Shown here piece by piece: positions 10,304-20,425 of a stretch of DNA of 64,000 bases. Both the position numbers and the translations under genes were made by a program. Source of the DNA: Gymnothorax reevesii (lineage: Eukaryota; Chordata; Actinopteri; Anguilliformes; Muraenidae); NCBI GenBank assembly GCA_029721435.1, contig CM056576.1, forward strand, positions 117,355,166 through 117,419,165. The letters are read 5' to 3'. Below the pieces are notes generated by a model, which was not told the DNA's origin, did not search any database, and saw nothing but the letters and a program-made list of their open reading frames with translations. Each line of letters opens with the position of its first letter. The first letter of the stretch is position 1.

Positions 10304-11769
10304 GTCTCTAAACTCTGCAGATAGAGGTCACACCATTATAAAGCCTGCAGGTGATTCCATTGTTTTTGGAGCATGGTATCTCGCGTTTTCTCACGTATTT
10401 CATTAATGTAATCGCTCGATTCGCTCCTGATTACAATATTGCAGAAACACCGAAAAAAATATGACAATGGGAATGAGACTGTGCAAGTGTAGTCTACTTG
10501 CCCAGAATAGGGGTGCGCGGAAGTCGTCCGCGGCAGAATTTAATAATTAGCATAGTTGCCTTTCCGCTTCCTGGCTCTCAAGGGTGTAACCTGTTATTGT
10601 AGGCTATTACATTGCATCCAGCGTAAATTTTAATATTGTGGGCTAGTTTGATCACATCTGTTATTGTTGAAGTCAACTCATTCATTAAATCATTCAAAGT
10701 TAAAACTAAAGAATTTCTAAATATCGCATTCAACTGATGTTATTAACTGTATTAGCCTATGCCTGATCATACTCGGGCAAGTCTAATTAACCCTGTACGA
10801 TTCGTGGTTTGTCGTGCCGAAAATCTGTGAATATTTCCCGACGCATTTATTAGCTACCGAGTTTTTTTTTTTTTTCTTGGAAAATAAGTCTCTGACTGCC
10901 TGATGCAGTATATCATCAGTAGTTACAGCCAAACACACTTTTGCTATTAATTTAGGATGAGGATATTCGCACGACTGTCGTGTGAATTAGCAAAGCTGCC
11001 TTCAGAACATTATAGACAAATATGACTGTCGTGCTGAGTAGATTTGTCTGTCTGACCGTCGTGCCGGTAGTCAATCACACTAATTTAATGGACTTCAAAC
11101 AAAAATTTGACAGATTTTAAGAAGTTTACAAACTTTTATATGACCGTCTATCATGATGGGGTAAATCACTTTTTCAAAATGGATAGCCTATTCTCAGTTG
11201 AAATACTCCCTCGTGGTGCTTTATGACATGCTGGCAGATCAAGTTGTTAAGGCTGAATTGTAAATGCATTTGTCAAAACATTTTAATGGAGTATACGGAG
11301 TCCAGTCACCTGAATGGAAACTTTCTGTCAATAATTTGGCTGTTGATCATCTGTCTGCAGTACAGTGTCAGTGAGAGTATATGATTTTATAGACTGTATT
11401 TTCATACGCAAGGTTTACGTCTTAAACTGTAATGCATGGTTGCCTTTTCAGAGCCCAAATGTTACACTTCGTCGCTCAGTAGTCCAGGCCTACAGGACGA
11501 GACAATTGGTAAGATGTTTTCTTCAATATGAACTTATACGTGAACCATGTGATACAGCTCAGGCTTTCTAGGCATGAAGACCCAGTTATACTGCAACTAA
11601 GCATTTGCCTGTCAGTAATTACCTGGAAATGACACAAAGACTAGATGAAAAGAATAGTTGCTAACACACACAGGGTGTTGATTGGTTCTTATTTTAAAAG
11701 TGGCAGTCTTCTGAATTGGGACTAATCTAAAACCACTTTGAACCGTAGCTCTGGGGCATAGACATGGCT

Positions 11770-11960
11770 AATTATGTGTCACGTGATGCTGCAATCAAAG
11801 TAGCGATCGCGTCGCTGGGCCGGTGGAAGGAGCATCTTACCCGGTCGCTTGCCCGCCACGTGTCGCGAAGTCTGCAGCAGCTGGAGATCACACTACTGAG
11901 CGGAGCAGAGTGACAGAGCAAACATCCTCCTCCCCGCGTGCCCCTCTTCATACCCTCAGT
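11770..11960. promoter_or_regulatory. CpG-bearing block with two CACGTG E-boxes upstream of hes1
   Basis: CACGTG occurs near 11780 and 11857 (GCCACGTGTCGCG), with GCGATCGCG and several other CpGs between. CACGTG is bound by Hes/Hey-type and other bHLH factors. The block is about 1.7-1.85 kb upstream of the promoter. Function is inferred only. Confidence 0.3.
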
Positions 11961-12124
11961 TAATATACAACGTGTCACACGTACTCACCGTAAATACACC
12001 CTCTGTAAATTGCACTCTAAAAGTACGAGGTTTACAGTAAAATAACGTCGATACCATCCTGTATTCGTCAGGGGATCCTTTTGACGCAGCACATTTACTC
12101 AGCGTATTCAATAACCTACATTCT

Positions 12125-12300
12125 AATAATAATAAAAAAATAAATAAAAAAATAAATAAAAATGTAGCAGACTGTTCTGAGTTTGCAATGGGAATGTGAT
12201 TTCGAGTGGAGTGTACCCCCAAAACCCCGCCGCTAACACAGAACACTCTGCTACAATTATAATAATCATAATAATAATAAAATTATTATTATTATTATAG
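12125..12300. repeat. A/T-rich simple repeats (AATAAAA and ATT/AAT)
   Basis: AATAATAATAAAAAAATAAA near 12125 and AATAATAATAAAATTATTAT near 12266; the latter is self-complementary and can form a hairpin. Confidence 0.8.
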
Positions 12301-12479
12301 GTTAATTAATGATAATTGCCAGAGCCTACCCTATTATGAGCAATAGAATACAATGTTCTCCTTTACATTTAAAGTGCTGTTATTCTAAATTAACTCAGAA
12401 GTCGGGTGGTTTATGTCATGTAGCTTTCCTTTATGGCTCTATTAATTTTTTAACTACCTAGCGCCACCGTTCCCTTAGA

Positions 12480-12790
12480 TCTGGTAATGCACTGCTTTGG
12501 TGTGCGCCTGTCCGCGCAAAGAAAATAACTGCGGACTGGCTCACATTCCAATGAGCCTGATCCAGTTCGCAGTAGGCGTGGTTTTCCCAGGCCTTAACAC
12601 AGCAGCTGCTATTTACCTTCTCTCTAATATAAACCACCACCGCCACCCCCAGCTCAGAGCCAAACCTCCGCCACAGCGGCAATAAAACATCCTGGCACGT
12701 GTTCCACATTCGCATAAGCGATCGCATGCCGACAGATGTCAAACTTCTTGCAGCGCGGATGCGCAAAATAGATGGCAATCAGGAGCCATC
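12480..12790. promoter_or_regulatory. GC-richer block about 0.8-1.1 kb upstream of the hes1 start site
   Basis: This block stands out from AT-rich flanks. It holds a CAGCTG E-box near 12604, CACGTG near 12697, a CCACCACCGCCACCCCCAG run and a CCAAT-type pentamer. No repeat family is recognised and the reading frames here resemble no protein. It could be an upstream hes1 enhancer; conservation is not testable here. Confidence 0.35.
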
Positions 12791-13419
12791 CTGCAAACTA
12801 AACTCAGACTATCCTAGCTCTAGAAGTGCATTGATTGATTATTTTCAAGAAAGGTTTATATAAAATGAAAGGACGACCTTGCAATGAAGTTATTTATTTA
12901 TTTATTGGAAGCCGAACAACTGAGACCAGGCTTGCAATAAAGTTTCACATTGCAAAGAAAGTTTTCGTCGTCTGTTTGCGCAGTATAGCAACAACAAGTA
13001 AAGTAATGATGACAAGTAATTAAAACCACAATTATGAACAAAACATCCATAATTTGTGACTTTTTACTCAAATTCTAAATGTGCTTTCCATGCTCATGGT
13101 TAAGAGCAAAGCTCGACAATACGTTTTCAAACTGATATTCCTTTCTCCGATTGCAAGTTAGGAAACATTATTACTTGCTGATACCTTTGTTAGTCTGCTA
13201 TTTTGAGTCGTAGTAGCCTGCCATCTAGATGTCCTGACATTTTTTGCTACACAGTGTTTAATTGGGCCTTCAACGGTGTAAATAGTAGGCTAATAAGTGG
13301 CATCACCCATAATCGTATGTTAAAAATCTTTATCTTACAGACGGAAAATTATGAGTTAATATGTTACTGGAATGACTGACGGCAGGAGCTCAACAGTGCC
13401 GTACGCCGGGCCGTGTGCC

Positions 13420-13512
13420 ATTGGCCGTCCGTTCCAGAGCCAAACAGCCAATGATGGGGCACAGTCCACGAGCCGTCCTCCCCTCGGGCCGCGTGTCGTT
13501 GACGCTGATTGG
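13420..13512 (+). promoter_or_regulatory. hes1 proximal promoter: three CCAAT boxes, N box and class C site
   Basis: CCAAT boxes lie at 13420-13424 (inverted ATTGG), 13448-13452 (direct CCAAT) and 13508-13512 (inverted). An N box CACGAG is at 13467-13472 and CGCGTG (class C CACGCG on the minus strand) at 13490-13495. Order and flanks (GGGGC-CAGTCCACGAGC, CGCGTGTC, ATTGG, then the CSL pair) resemble the mammalian Hes1 promoter. Known role: NF-Y recruitment plus binding of Hes1 itself for negative feedback. Confidence 0.8.
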
Positions 13513-13524
13513 TAGAAAGTTACT

Positions 13525-13554
13525 GTGGGAAAGAAAGTTTGGGAAGTTTCACAC
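13525..13554 (+). promoter_or_regulatory. Paired CSL/RBPJ (SPS) Notch-response site of hes1
   Basis: GTGGGAA at 13525-13531 faces TTCACAC at 13548-13554 (GTGTGAA on the minus strand). The two heptamers are head-to-head with 16 bp between them, the spacing known for Su(H) paired sites that bind a cooperative Notch-CSL-Mastermind dimer. The intervening AAGTTTGGGAAG and flanking GTTACT and GAGCCGTTCGCG match the mouse Hes1 promoter as I remember it. The site lies about 25 bp upstream of the TATA box, so it should give direct Notch activation. Confidence 0.9.
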
Positions 13555-13568
13555 GAGCCGTTCGCGTG
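13552..13568 (+). promoter_or_regulatory. N box and class C site for hes1 autorepression
   Basis: CACGAG (N box) at 13552-13557 overlaps the second CSL site, and CGCGTG at 13563-13568 is a class C site read on the minus strand. Overlap of a repressor site with the activator site suggests direct competition between Hes1 and Notch-CSL. Position is conserved in mouse as I recall; binding here is inferred. Confidence 0.7.
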
Positions 13569-13578
13569 CAGTCTCAGA

Positions 13579-13588
13579 TATAAATAAG
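13579..13588 (+). promoter_or_regulatory. hes1 TATA box
   Basis: TATAAATAAG sits 25 bp downstream of the paired CSL site. This predicts transcription start near 13608-13615. No ATG occurs between here and the coding start at 13909, which supports this as the active core promoter. Confidence 0.88.
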
Positions 13589-13609
13589 ACCGGCTAATAA
13601 CAAGATCAG

Positions 13610-13908
13610 GCAGTCGCACTTGTAACGCTGACAAGCCTTCCTCAGTCACACTTTGACTCTCTACTGTTAACACCTTTTCCTTAAAATCACTGGCTGTTAC
13701 CCTCAACGCGTTTGCCAATTTCGTGGGGATAACAACTTTATTTCCAGCATTTTGAACATTAAACTGGGATTTTCTGCTTGAAGAGGACAAGGACAATATA
13801 ATAGCAACAGCCCATTTTACCAGAACTGGCGCGACATAATCTTTTTAGGATCCAATATACAGGATTCGTAGGTTCCTTCTGCTGTGAGTGGGATATTGCT
13901 TAGAGAAG
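13610..13908 (+). other. hes1 5' untranslated region (predicted)
   Basis: About 300 nt lie between the predicted start site and the first ATG. There is no upstream ATG, so ribosomes would scan straight to the Hes1 start. The exact start is estimated from the TATA box at 13579. Confidence 0.7.
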
Positions 13909-15446
13909 ATGCCCGCCGATATGATGGAGAAAAACACCTCTTCGCCGGTTGCTGCAACTCCAGCGAGCATGAACACGACTCCCGACAAACCGAAGACGGC
14001 TTCAGAACACAGAAAGGTATTCTGTAGCTGGTTGTCATAATGTCTAGATCGAGACGTTGTTCCTTTTTAAAAAAAAATTGTTACTGAAAATTAGAAAATA
14101 TAACATGTTGACGCAATTACTCACTTATTGTCCATGCTGCTTTATTATTTTTAGTCGTCTAAACCCATCATGGAAAAACGGAGGAGAGCGAGAATCAACG
14201 AAAGCCTCGGCCAACTGAAAACACTGATCTTGGACGCGCTGAAAAAAGATGTGAGTGGCAAAGTCATCACCTGGCCTGTAATTTGCACTAAAAATGCCCC
14301 GATTAGGCTACTACGAAATTCTGAAAATGCAATAGTCTTGCATGTATGTATGCACTCGCATATTTTCGTTACTAGCATCTGTTTCAAACAGATCATTAGA
14401 GAATGAATTGTGATCGATTATTGTTATTAATACATTTTTTTCTGTCCATTCAGAGCTCCAGACACTCAAAGCTGGAAAAAGCCGACATTCTTGAAATGAC
14501 TGTGAAGCACTTGAGAAACCTTCAGCGAGTACAGATGACTGGTAAGTCCGCTGCCGGTGTCTTCCTTGAACAGATTATAGCTTAGAAGATTTCCTCCAGA
14601 CATCCGTCTGCGGTTTGGATGGCATTCGGCGGCAGTTGTACCGGTTTGGCACTCAGCGCCGTTCCCACGGTCCGGATTTATCCATAGAATCAACTTTTCT
14701 GCTGGCGATTAGCAATGGTGACCTTATGCAGGTGTCGTATAGGTTATTGCGAAGGCACGGTCTGCACAAATTGCACTAGTATTTACAATTAAATTCCACT
14801 ACGAACTGTAACGATGGCCTGCCTTCGGCTATGATTGAAATGTGGCTCGTGCATTTTCGGGAAAGCTTTTAAAAATAGGCTTCTTCAAGTTGACTGAAAA
14901 CGTGGCCCATCCTTGACCGAATCTTATTTTCCTCCGACAGCTGCTCTCAACACAGATCCATCCGTTCTTGGCAAGTACCGAGCGGGATTCAGTGAATGTA
15001 TGAATGAGGTCACGCGGTTCCTGTCCACCTGCGAAGGCGTCAATACCGAGGTCAGAACCCGGCTCCTTGGTCACTTGGCCGGCTGTATATCCCAGATCAA
15101 CGCGATCAATTACTCCACGCAGCACCAAATCCCGGCCGGTCCACCGCAGCCTGCATTTAACCAGCCCATGGTCCAGATACCTGGAGGGTCCTCGCAGCTG
15201 AATAGTATACCGTGCAAGGGAGGATCAGCCGTAGGTTTGCCATCAGAAGCTTCTAAATTGTATGGCGGGTTCCAGATTGTGCCTGCTTCGGATGGACAGT
15301 TTGCATTCTTGATTCCCAATGCTGCCTTCGCCACTAGTGGACCAGTTATTCCCGTGTACGCCAATAACGTCAGTACACCCATTCCAGCTGCGGTTTCCCC
15401 CGGCGCGCCATCGGTCACCGCAGATTCCGTATGGAGGCCGTGGTAA
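13909..15446 (+). CDS. hes1: Hes1/Her6, bHLH-Orange transcriptional repressor (4 coding exons)
   Basis: Coding exons are 13909-14016, 14155-14250, 14454-14541 and 14941-15446 (stop TAA 15444-15446), giving 265 residues. All three introns are GT-AG and short (138, 203 and 399 nt). Seen in the protein: N-terminus [20 protein letters not shown]; a basic region with the family proline ([15 protein letters not shown], about residues 37-51); helix-loop-helix to about residue 96; Orange domain about 108-146 ([20 protein letters not shown]...); a Pro/Gly/Ser-rich C-terminal half; and WRPW at 262-265. Family knowledge: Hes1 binds N-box and class C DNA as a dimer, recruits Groucho/TLE through WRPW, represses proneural genes and its own promoter, and oscillates downstream of Notch in the nucleus. 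The start is the first ATG after the TATA box, with A at -3. The N-terminus and the VLGKYRAGF Orange start fit Hes1/Her6 rather than the related Her9/Hes4. Zebrafish Her6 is about 270 residues, so this is full length. Whether the species has a second hes1 paralogue cannot be seen here. Confidence 0.98.
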
Positions 15447-15573
15447 AGAGCGGTTCTGCTTCAGAGACTCTAAATTGAACACTTCTCTCTTCAATTAGCG
15501 CTCAGTGAGATTATCTTTCAAAAGTCTATTTTTTGTATTGAATTGTTTGAAAGTGAATATGATGCACTATATT

Positions 15574-15581
15574 TGTATATA
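15574..15581 (+). promoter_or_regulatory. Pumilio response element in the hes1 3' UTR
   Basis: TGTATATA matches the Pumilio consensus UGUANAUA exactly, inside TATTTGTATATATAAGG, about 130 nt after the stop. Known role of such sites: mRNA decay or translational repression. Use in this gene is inferred. Confidence 0.6.
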
Positions 15582-15675
15582 TAAGGAGAATGTTCATATT
15601 GAAATGCGTGATGTACTGTACATCTGTGTTCAAGTTGCATTTTTATATTTGAGGTGTCTTATTTCTCATGTGATG

Positions 15676-15682
15676 CCAAAGA
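15676..15682 (+). promoter_or_regulatory. Candidate miR-9 target site in the hes1 3' UTR
   Basis: CCAAAGA is complementary to miR-9 bases 2-7 plus an A opposite base 1 (7mer-A1), about 40 nt before the poly(A) signal. miR-9 is an established regulator of Hes1 in neural progenitors. The preceding base is G rather than A, so it is not the 8-mer. Confidence 0.5.
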
Positions 15683-15723
15683 TATGTTGAATGCTCTTAC
15701 ATATTTCTTCCTTTTGGAAGGTA

Positions 15724-15729
15724 AATAAA
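15724..15729 (+). terminator. hes1 polyadenylation signal
   Basis: Canonical AATAAA, followed about 25 nt later by GT-rich TGTATTGTGTCC. Cleavage is expected near 15745-15752. Confidence 0.8.
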
Positions 15730-15759
15730 TTCTTAAAGAAATATTCTTGAATGTATTGT

Positions 15760-18220
15760 GTCCATGTCAACATTCAGCTGGGAACAGGCACAGCTGTTCA
15801 ATCTAGTTTAATAATGGACCAAATAACTACATTGCTAGTTTCAACTGTGATTGTGGCTACTTCTCTAAATGGCATTTTGCTTTGTATAAAGCCTGTGGTA
15901 CTGAGTCATGTTTTTTGGACAATGTTTGTAAAATAAGTGTGGCAATAATTAGTGAAATCAACAGACCTTAACCCTGTCTGAAATCCTGTTGATAAACTTT
16001 GCTGTAGCTACCACTTAGCGCAATTATAGTCACTTGACTCTGAGCCCCTGGATAAAGAAGCATATGCTATCATATAATTTCACCCTCAAGAACACACAAC
16101 AATATTACTAATTCTGTTAAAATTTCCTTCCATAAGTCATCTATCAATTGAAAAACAACGTCCGGAAAAATACATTCACATTTAAAAGTAACATGATTGA
16201 GTTGATGCTAAATCTGTTATGCGGCGGGTTGCCAAGCTGCTTTCATGAAACTTTACATCAACTTTGTTTCTTTCTCTTGCAAACGTCAACTTTGACTGGC
16301 ATTTAAGGCATGATGAACATTTTTTAAATAACTATTTTCATGCCTTCATAACGCTCATACAAAATTTCAATTTTTCTATATGGTCAATGTAAGTCATGTT
16401 TCTTAGCATATTATTTTTAGACATTTGTCAAATTTGGTTTAAACATTTGAATATTGAGGCTGAATTAAAACTGAGGGCAAGCCCATCATGAAATTAGATC
16501 CATAGCCAAGGGGTGAATGCTGACAATTTGACTGCAAAAAAAATACTTTTTTTTTTGAAGATGGGGGAGAATGTGTAGTCAGGATGAGCCGGATGAAGCC
16601 AGTGCACACACGCGTATCCTGTTTCAGACTCGTGAAGCGTAGACATGTCCTAACTAAAAATGGTGCACAGTCAAGCTCCTCAAGATTGCAGGTGCAGCAC
16701 CCGGCACTAAATCCAGGCTCTGAAGGCACTTTGAATATGGCCCTGAAGCGACCTCGGTATTTTCAGCGGCAAAAAAAAAAAACATGCACCAGCGTGCAGG
16801 AAAAAGCGAGACCGGACAGGGCGAGGAAGACAAAAATATCCACCGTTGTGAGACATCCGGGTTAGAAAAAGGGGAGAAAAAAACTCAATGGCGGGTCTAA
16901 GCTTTGTGTTACAAAAACAAGATTCAGTGTATATTGATTTCTCAGGGCAAATATGTTCACATTACTGTGGGAGAGAAGGTTGAGAAAGACCTTGTCTAGC
17001 TAGTGGAGATGCTAAATCTAGTAGACAGGCAATTTTGCGGAGAAGATCCCCGATTTTACCATATCTGATATAAAAGCTACCATTTGCACATAGGCCTGCT
17101 AAGTATTTATTTTGAGAGAGCAATATAGTGATTTACACTAAAAACCAATCAGTGGCCAACAGGAATTGCTCCTTTAAATGTGAAGAAGCATTTGTGGACA
17201 ATATTTACATTGTAATGCAATGCTGAGCACATGGGCAATGTTGACTTGATGGAAAATGTAATGCCATGCTGAGGGAGAAATACTGGTTAAATTACTCTAT
17301 AGATGCCAGTGTATAACCAAATAAAGAAAATGGACCACTAGCGCCATCTACAATGCAGGGTTATTTGGCGGAGTGTGTCTTTTCAAGTAGTCAAGGTTCC
17401 GTCTCATGATATAGGGGTTGTCGTGTAAAAACTGAATTAAGGGTAACAATGATGGAAAACGTTTGATACTGAAATGAAAGATCTGAATATGTAAGGGGTG
17501 CATTTGTTTCTCGTCCCATAAAAAAGCTGATTTGGAGGTCATTGGTGTCGAAGAAGATTGACGAGGTGGCCGAAACTGGAAAGGCTGCACTGTGCTTCCG
17601 CAACGCCATCCTGTTCCTCCCATGGTCCTAGTGCTCAAGCCCTTGTCTAAGTATAGCCAGTCTTCAAAGAAAAAAGGAGAGGGGGATCCTAATCGCTAGC
17701 ACAGAGAGGGCAGACATGCCACCCTTTCTGACTATCTCTGCTTTGGAGGACTTTAAGATTTTTACTGAGGGGCAGAATTCCAAATGAGCAAAAATGGATG
17801 GCGAGTTCCAGCTTGGAAGTGTTAAATAGGCAGGTAGCTTTTGAGCTGAGGAGGCCGTCGTGCTAATTTGTGACCGTGAACTGGAACAAAAATTAAATAA
17901 TAATGTTATTTCTTGGTCAGGGTAAATAATCAAGACCTTAGAATTACAGGGCTCTAACTAACATTCACAAAGTTTTGAGGAATTTGTTTGCAAAGTTTGG
18001 CTGCTCAGTGTACGCTTTGGGAACTGGAACTTTGTAACTCTGTTCTGAGCCCAATTTAACAAATGAATTGAATACCCGCACTAAATCATTAGATAGAACT
18101 ATTTATTAGCAATTATGTGCAATAGATAACTTAATTTTGACCAAAATGCCAGTTAGAACCTTGTAATTCTAATGTCACGTAATATTTACCCCCACTTTAT
18201 TTACCCCCTTCCAGGCCTGG
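15760..18220. other. Non-coding downstream flank of hes1, no gene seen
   Basis: Two sub-blocks (about 16560-17180 and 17340-17940) differ in texture from their flanks and may be old transposon sequence, but I see no termini. Minus-strand frames at 17348-17638 are unrelated to families I know. Confidence 0.45.
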
Positions 18221-19290
18221 TACAAGTTGCCTACTTGTCTGCCCCCTAATGGTGGTGCTGGGAGCACTAAAAGATGCACCTCAGATCCTAGTGGACGTTA
18301 TCAAACGAGCAGTACCGAAGCTCTCCGGGCTCTGCAGCTGTTCCCGCTCGGGCTCAACCGGAGGCCCGTAAACAGTTTTATGCCCGTCTCCTGTTACCAG
18401 CAGTGTGGCGCTGCCCGAGCGGCGATCCACGTGTGTAACGCGCACATCACACCACACCCCCCCGAGCCCCTCGCGGCCATCATTCATGTCAATTAGCATT
18501 TCCCACACTCCACGCGCATGTTGGAAGAGGAAAAAAACTGCTCTCCTCGTTTCCTGCTTGGCTCTTAAGCGCTTGCATATGGCGCAATCGCTCCCTTCCC
18601 CCAATCCCCCCCCTCTCCCCACCCCACCCCCCCCCACCACGCTCAGCTCGGCGCTGCCTTTGATTTTGGCTGAGACATGCAGGAGTTCCATGATTTAAGC
18701 CTGGAGCTTGCCGTACCAAGCCCCCGGACTCGCTCTGCGGCCAAGGGGTTTTTTCAACCCCCCCGCCCCCCCACCACTGCCGCCCGCCCGCCCCAGCACT
18801 CCTCCTGCAGTTGCGAGGGAGGGCTGTTTTCTGGCAGGAAATGAATAGCTCCCAGATGAGCTCAGGAACCTGAGAGGTCGTGAGAACGAGGCGAACCCCC
18901 CTCCCGCGGCCGGCTTGCTGCCAGCCACCCGGGGAATGTGGGAGAGCGTCTCTCTGACACACGAATCAACTCCTGCTCGCCTGCCTGGAAACGCTGACAG
19001 ACGAGGCCGCGGGGGCGTTCGGGGATGGGGTGGGGTGGGGGGGGGGGGTGGGAGGGGGTGCTGGAGCGGGTACAGCGAAGGGAGGGAAGGGCTGTACTGA
19101 GCTGCCGTTCACCCGTTTGGCGCTGTCCGCTCGGCACCCTGCCTACCCCGTTGTCCACCTCCCTCCCTCGGCTCCTGTCCCGCACAGGTGCTGCGTGTCA
19201 AGACGTCTGGATTTGGCTAAGATGGGAGGGGGTGGTGGGGCTCCAGGAGAGGGGCTCTGCTTCAGATGTCCTCCACAGGCTGGAGTAGCA
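18220..19290. promoter_or_regulatory. GC-rich block 3-4 kb downstream of hes1
   Basis: About 1 kb is clearly GC-rich with many CpGs (GGCGCTGCCCGAGCGGCGAT, CCCGCGGCCGGCTTGCTGCC) plus C-runs (18600-18645, 18758-18792) and a G-run (19021-19060). Overlapping frames on both strands are low-complexity and unrecognised. Candidate CpG island, enhancer or non-coding RNA promoter; not a recognised gene. Confidence 0.4.
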
Positions 19291-19649
19291 GATCAACTGG
19301 CCCTTTTTCAGCTGCAGTTGCGCCACACTGCTCTTCATACGCAGGTTTTCTTAGTGTACTCCTCTGATTCTACAGGCTTCAGTCAAGTCATCGAGTCTCT
19401 ATTAATCGCATCTGAACTACTTTATAGTTTAACCCCTTTGCGCAGAATACAAATAATGCCAATTTTTCCTGTTTTGCATAAGGCTATTAAGGCTTTATAA
19501 CTCAATATTTGTGTCACAGAGACTGCGGAAAATTATTCCAGTGAAGCAAGGTGTTCGTAAATTTAATTACAGAATTACTTAGCGATTCAATTCTATATCT
19601 GCGCTTAGGGGTTAATAGAGGGCTGAGCAAGGATTAAGCGATTCATGCA

Positions 19650-20425
19650 CTGATCAGCCACAAAACTGAAACCACCTGTTAAACACAGTAGAAGTCCCTC
19701 TCGTGCCACTAAAATAGCTTCATCAAACTGCCGCCCCCCTGACAGAACATCTCTCAGACATCGCACTTACTGCTTCAACTTTTCCTCTTACCATGGCGCA
19801 TCCTGGTGCCATCTCCTCTGTAGGTAGATGGCGCACACTTACCCAGCCAATGCACATGATGTTAAAGAAAACGGGACCCTCTGGACCATACAACCTTCTT
19901 TAACTGCTTGAAGATCAAGGTCCAACACTGACACGCCCATTGTAGGCACTTTTGATGGTGGGCAGTGGTTAGAATGGGAACTCGGACTGGTCTGCAGCCA
20001 CAAAGTACAAAACACTGCAGGGCGCAATGCAATATGTGTTGTGACAGATTCCTAATGCACGTATCATTACAATTCTCTGTGCCTTGTGCCGCACTGGCCC
20101 TTCTGTCATTTTGGACCAGACGGGAAAGCCTTTGTTGCCCCTGTGCGTCAAGAGTCTTGGGCGCCCAACGTCCTGTCATCATAGATTATGACCCCTGGTA
20201 CTCGCCACTGCCGAGTCAGAGCACCTACGCCTCCTTGGCGCTTTGGAGATGTTCTGACTCAGTCATATGGCCATAAAGACTTGGCCCTTGTCAAAGTTTC
20301 CCAAGTCTCATTTCCTCTCCAACCACTGCATCCCCTACGAGAACTGACTGTCCCCTAACCTTGTAAGGTTTATTTGCAGACCTTGACATGCACCATTGTC
20401 ACGTGATAATCAACATTATTTGCTT
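19650..20425 (+). repeat. Dispersed repeat family A, copy 2 (uninterrupted)
   Basis: It begins CTGATCAGCCACAAAACTGA and ends near ATGCACCATTGTCACGTGAT. It aligns with 60-227 plus 2154-2790, showing the structure before the insertions in that copy. Roughly 70-80% similar by eye. No intact protein frame. Confidence 0.7.

Larger units (their letters stand above)
10304..13379. other. Repeat-poor upstream flank of hes1, no gene seen
   Basis: No known transposon is recognised between the nested inverted repeat and the promoter. It contains four GACYGTC motifs (10973-11148), the E-box block at 11.8 kb, an AT/ATT simple-sequence area (12125-12300) and the GC-richer block at 12.5 kb. Reading frames are short and unrecognised. 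Confidence 0.55.
15447..15750 (+). other. hes1 3' untranslated region (predicted)
   Basis: AU-rich, about 300 nt, from the stop codon to just past the AATAAA at 15724-15729. It carries a Pumilio motif and a miR-9 seed match (listed separately). A short AU-rich tail fits the very unstable hes1 mRNA needed for oscillation. Confidence 0.75.

Noticed and set aside
13356..13796. 146-codon minus-strand open frame over the hes1 promoter and 5' UTR
   Set aside because: It coincides with conserved promoter motifs, has no family resemblance and is explained by GC content.
14913..15446. Separate + strand gene starting at 14913
   Set aside because: It is hes1 exon 4 read through the end of intron 3; the acceptor CCTCCGACAG ends at 14940 and the frame joins exon 3.
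13909..15446. Assignment to her9/hes4 rather than hes1/her6
   Set aside because: The N-terminus [20 protein letters not shown] and the [16 protein letters not shown]range start fit Hes1/Her6; Her9 differs in both as I recall.
18281..19500. Overlapping frames of 96-157 codons on both strands
   Set aside because: Gly/Pro/Arg-rich shadows of C- and G-runs without any domain.
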